Shown piece by piece: positions 63,258 to 64,000 of a DNA stretch of 64,000 nucleotides (the stretch's first letter is position 1; each line of letters opens with the position of its first letter). Origin of the DNA: Pseudoxanthomonas sp. z9 (GTDB lineage Bacteria; Pseudomonadota; Gammaproteobacteria; Xanthomonadales; Xanthomonadaceae); NCBI RefSeq assembly GCF_006542425.1, contig NZ_VFID01000007.1, positions 62,001-126,000 of the forward strand, given 5' to 3'. The notes under the pieces were generated by a model, which had not been told where the DNA came from, did not search any database, and saw nothing but the letters and a program-made list of their open reading frames with translations. The translations under genes were made by a program, and so were the position numbers.

Positions 63258-64000
63258 ATGTCTCACGATATCCATACCGACCCGCTGGTCATTGCGGGAA
63301 AAAGCTACCGTTCCCGCCTCCTGACCGGCACCGGCAAGTTCAAGGATTTCGAGGAAACCCGCGTGGCCACCGAGGCCGCGGGCGCCGAAATCGTCACCGT
63401 CGCGATCCGCCGCACCAATCTGGGCCAGTCGCCCAACGAGCCCAACCTGCTCGACGTGCTGCCGCCGGATCGCTACACCATCCTGCCCAACACCGCCGGC
63501 TGCTACACCGCCGACGATGCGGTGCGCACCTGCCGGCTGGCCCGCGAGCTGCTGGACGGCCACACCCTGGTCAAGCTGGAAGTGCTGGGCGACCAGAAGA
63601 CCCTGTATCCGGATGTGGTGCAGACCCTGGCCGCAGCGGAGAAACTGGTCGCCGACGGTTTCCAGGTGATGGTCTACACCAGCGACGACCCGATCCTGGC
63701 CCGCCGGCTGGAGGACATCGGCTGCGTGGCGGTGATGCCGCTGGCCGCTCCGATCGGTTCGGGCCTGGGCATCCAGAACAAGTACAACCTGCTGGAAATC
63801 ATCGAGAACGCCAAGGTCCCGGTGCTGGTCGATGCCGGCGTGGGCACCGCCTCGGACGCGGCCATCGCGATGGAACTGGGCTGCGACGGCGTGCTGATGA
63901 ACACCGCCATCGCCGGCGCCCGCAACCCGGTGCTGATGGCCAGCGCGATGCGCAAGGCGGTCGAGGCCGGCCGCGAGGCGTTCCTGGCCGGGCGCATCCC
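63258..64000 (+). CDS. thiG: Thiazole synthase ThiG (cut by window edge)
   Basis: The 247 visible residues form the TIM-barrel enzyme that makes the thiazole ring of thiamine from DXP, ThiS-thiocarboxylate and dehydroglycine. [26 protein letters not shown] is the family opening. The Schiff-base Lys is K106 in LVKLEVLGD, and phosphate-binding [10 protein letters not shown] and [11 protein letters not shown] are intact. The gene runs past base 64000 with no stop. It is separated from thiS by the PHP/TonB genes. Confidence 0.98.
   Translation, partial: MSHDIHTDPLVIAGKSYRSRLLTGTGKFKDFEETRVATEAAGAEIVTVAIRRTNLGQSPNEPNLLDVLPPDRYTILPNTAGCYTADDAVRTCRLARELLDGHTLVKLEVLGDQKTLYPDVVQTLAAAEKLVADGFQVMVYTSDDPILARRLEDIGCVAVMPLAAPIGSGLGIQNKYNLLEIIENAKVPVLVDAGVGTASDAAIAMELGCDGVLMNTAIAGARNPVLMASAMRKAVEAGREAFLAGRI

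Overview
The window is high-GC chromosomal DNA from a gammaproteobacterium of the Xanthomonadaceae/Lysobacteraceae (Xanthomonas, Lysobacter, Luteimonas, Pseudoxanthomonas group). This placement is inference. It rests on the GC-rich codon use, an SAH riboswitch ahead of ahcY, a manganese (yybP-ykoY) riboswitch ahead of a GDT1-type exporter, a hemP/TonB-receptor heme cluster, three TonB-dependent receptors, and GC-rich palindromes between genes. No phage, transposase, integrase, CRISPR array or rRNA is visible, and nearly all of it reads as ordinary core genome.

Layout. 1-5.4 kb: a 24-bp inverted repeat, a DUF1304 membrane protein, a 12-helix transporter, a GMC oxidoreductase and a secreted serine hydrolase. 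5.4-9.2 kb: an SRPBCC protein, a Lys/Ala-rich histone H1-like protein behind a long leader, a 1-kb gene-poor stretch, then gcvT-gcvH. 9.4-13.8 kb: an SPFH/NfeD membrane pair and an ECF sigma / one-helix protein / PDZ protein operon. 13.8-19.3 kb: a Fur-boxed heme-uptake operon read leftward (hemP, heme receptor, unknown protein, DUF6607 protein, MFS transporter). 19.4-27.1 kb: an ABC exporter, aldo/keto reductase, Mn riboswitch with exporter, CNT nucleoside transporter, ribokinase, and a two-gene SUKH/SUFU-like pair that recalls toxin-immunity genes. 27.2-34.2 kb: a second Fur-like box with a siderophore receptor and PepSY protein, YegP, DusB, a methyltransferase and a DUF457 membrane protein.

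34.2-43.3 kb is rich in lipid metabolism: a LpxH-like phosphoesterase overlapping an OlsF-like double acyltransferase, metK, then a CDP-alcohol phosphatidyltransferase / PlsC / CdsA-like trio, uup and an alpha/beta lipase. 43.3-52.6 kb: ppc, an S9 peptidase, riboswitch-controlled ahcY, ybaK, a DUF3228 protein and metF. With metK, this puts three enzymes of the methionine/SAM cycle within 16 kb. 52.6-64 kb: a secreted protein, a two-component system, rimK, tRNA-Gly(CCC), an autotransporter esterase, and thiS and thiG. thiS and thiG are separated by a PHP-type metallohydrolase and a TonB receptor on the opposite strand; thiG runs off the right edge.

No wholly new system is proven here. The best leads are the uncharacterised members of the heme operon, the orphan immunity-like pair, the PHP/TonB module between thiS and thiG, the sigma/PDZ operon, and the minus-strand terminator-like elements in the 6.95-7.59 kb stretch.
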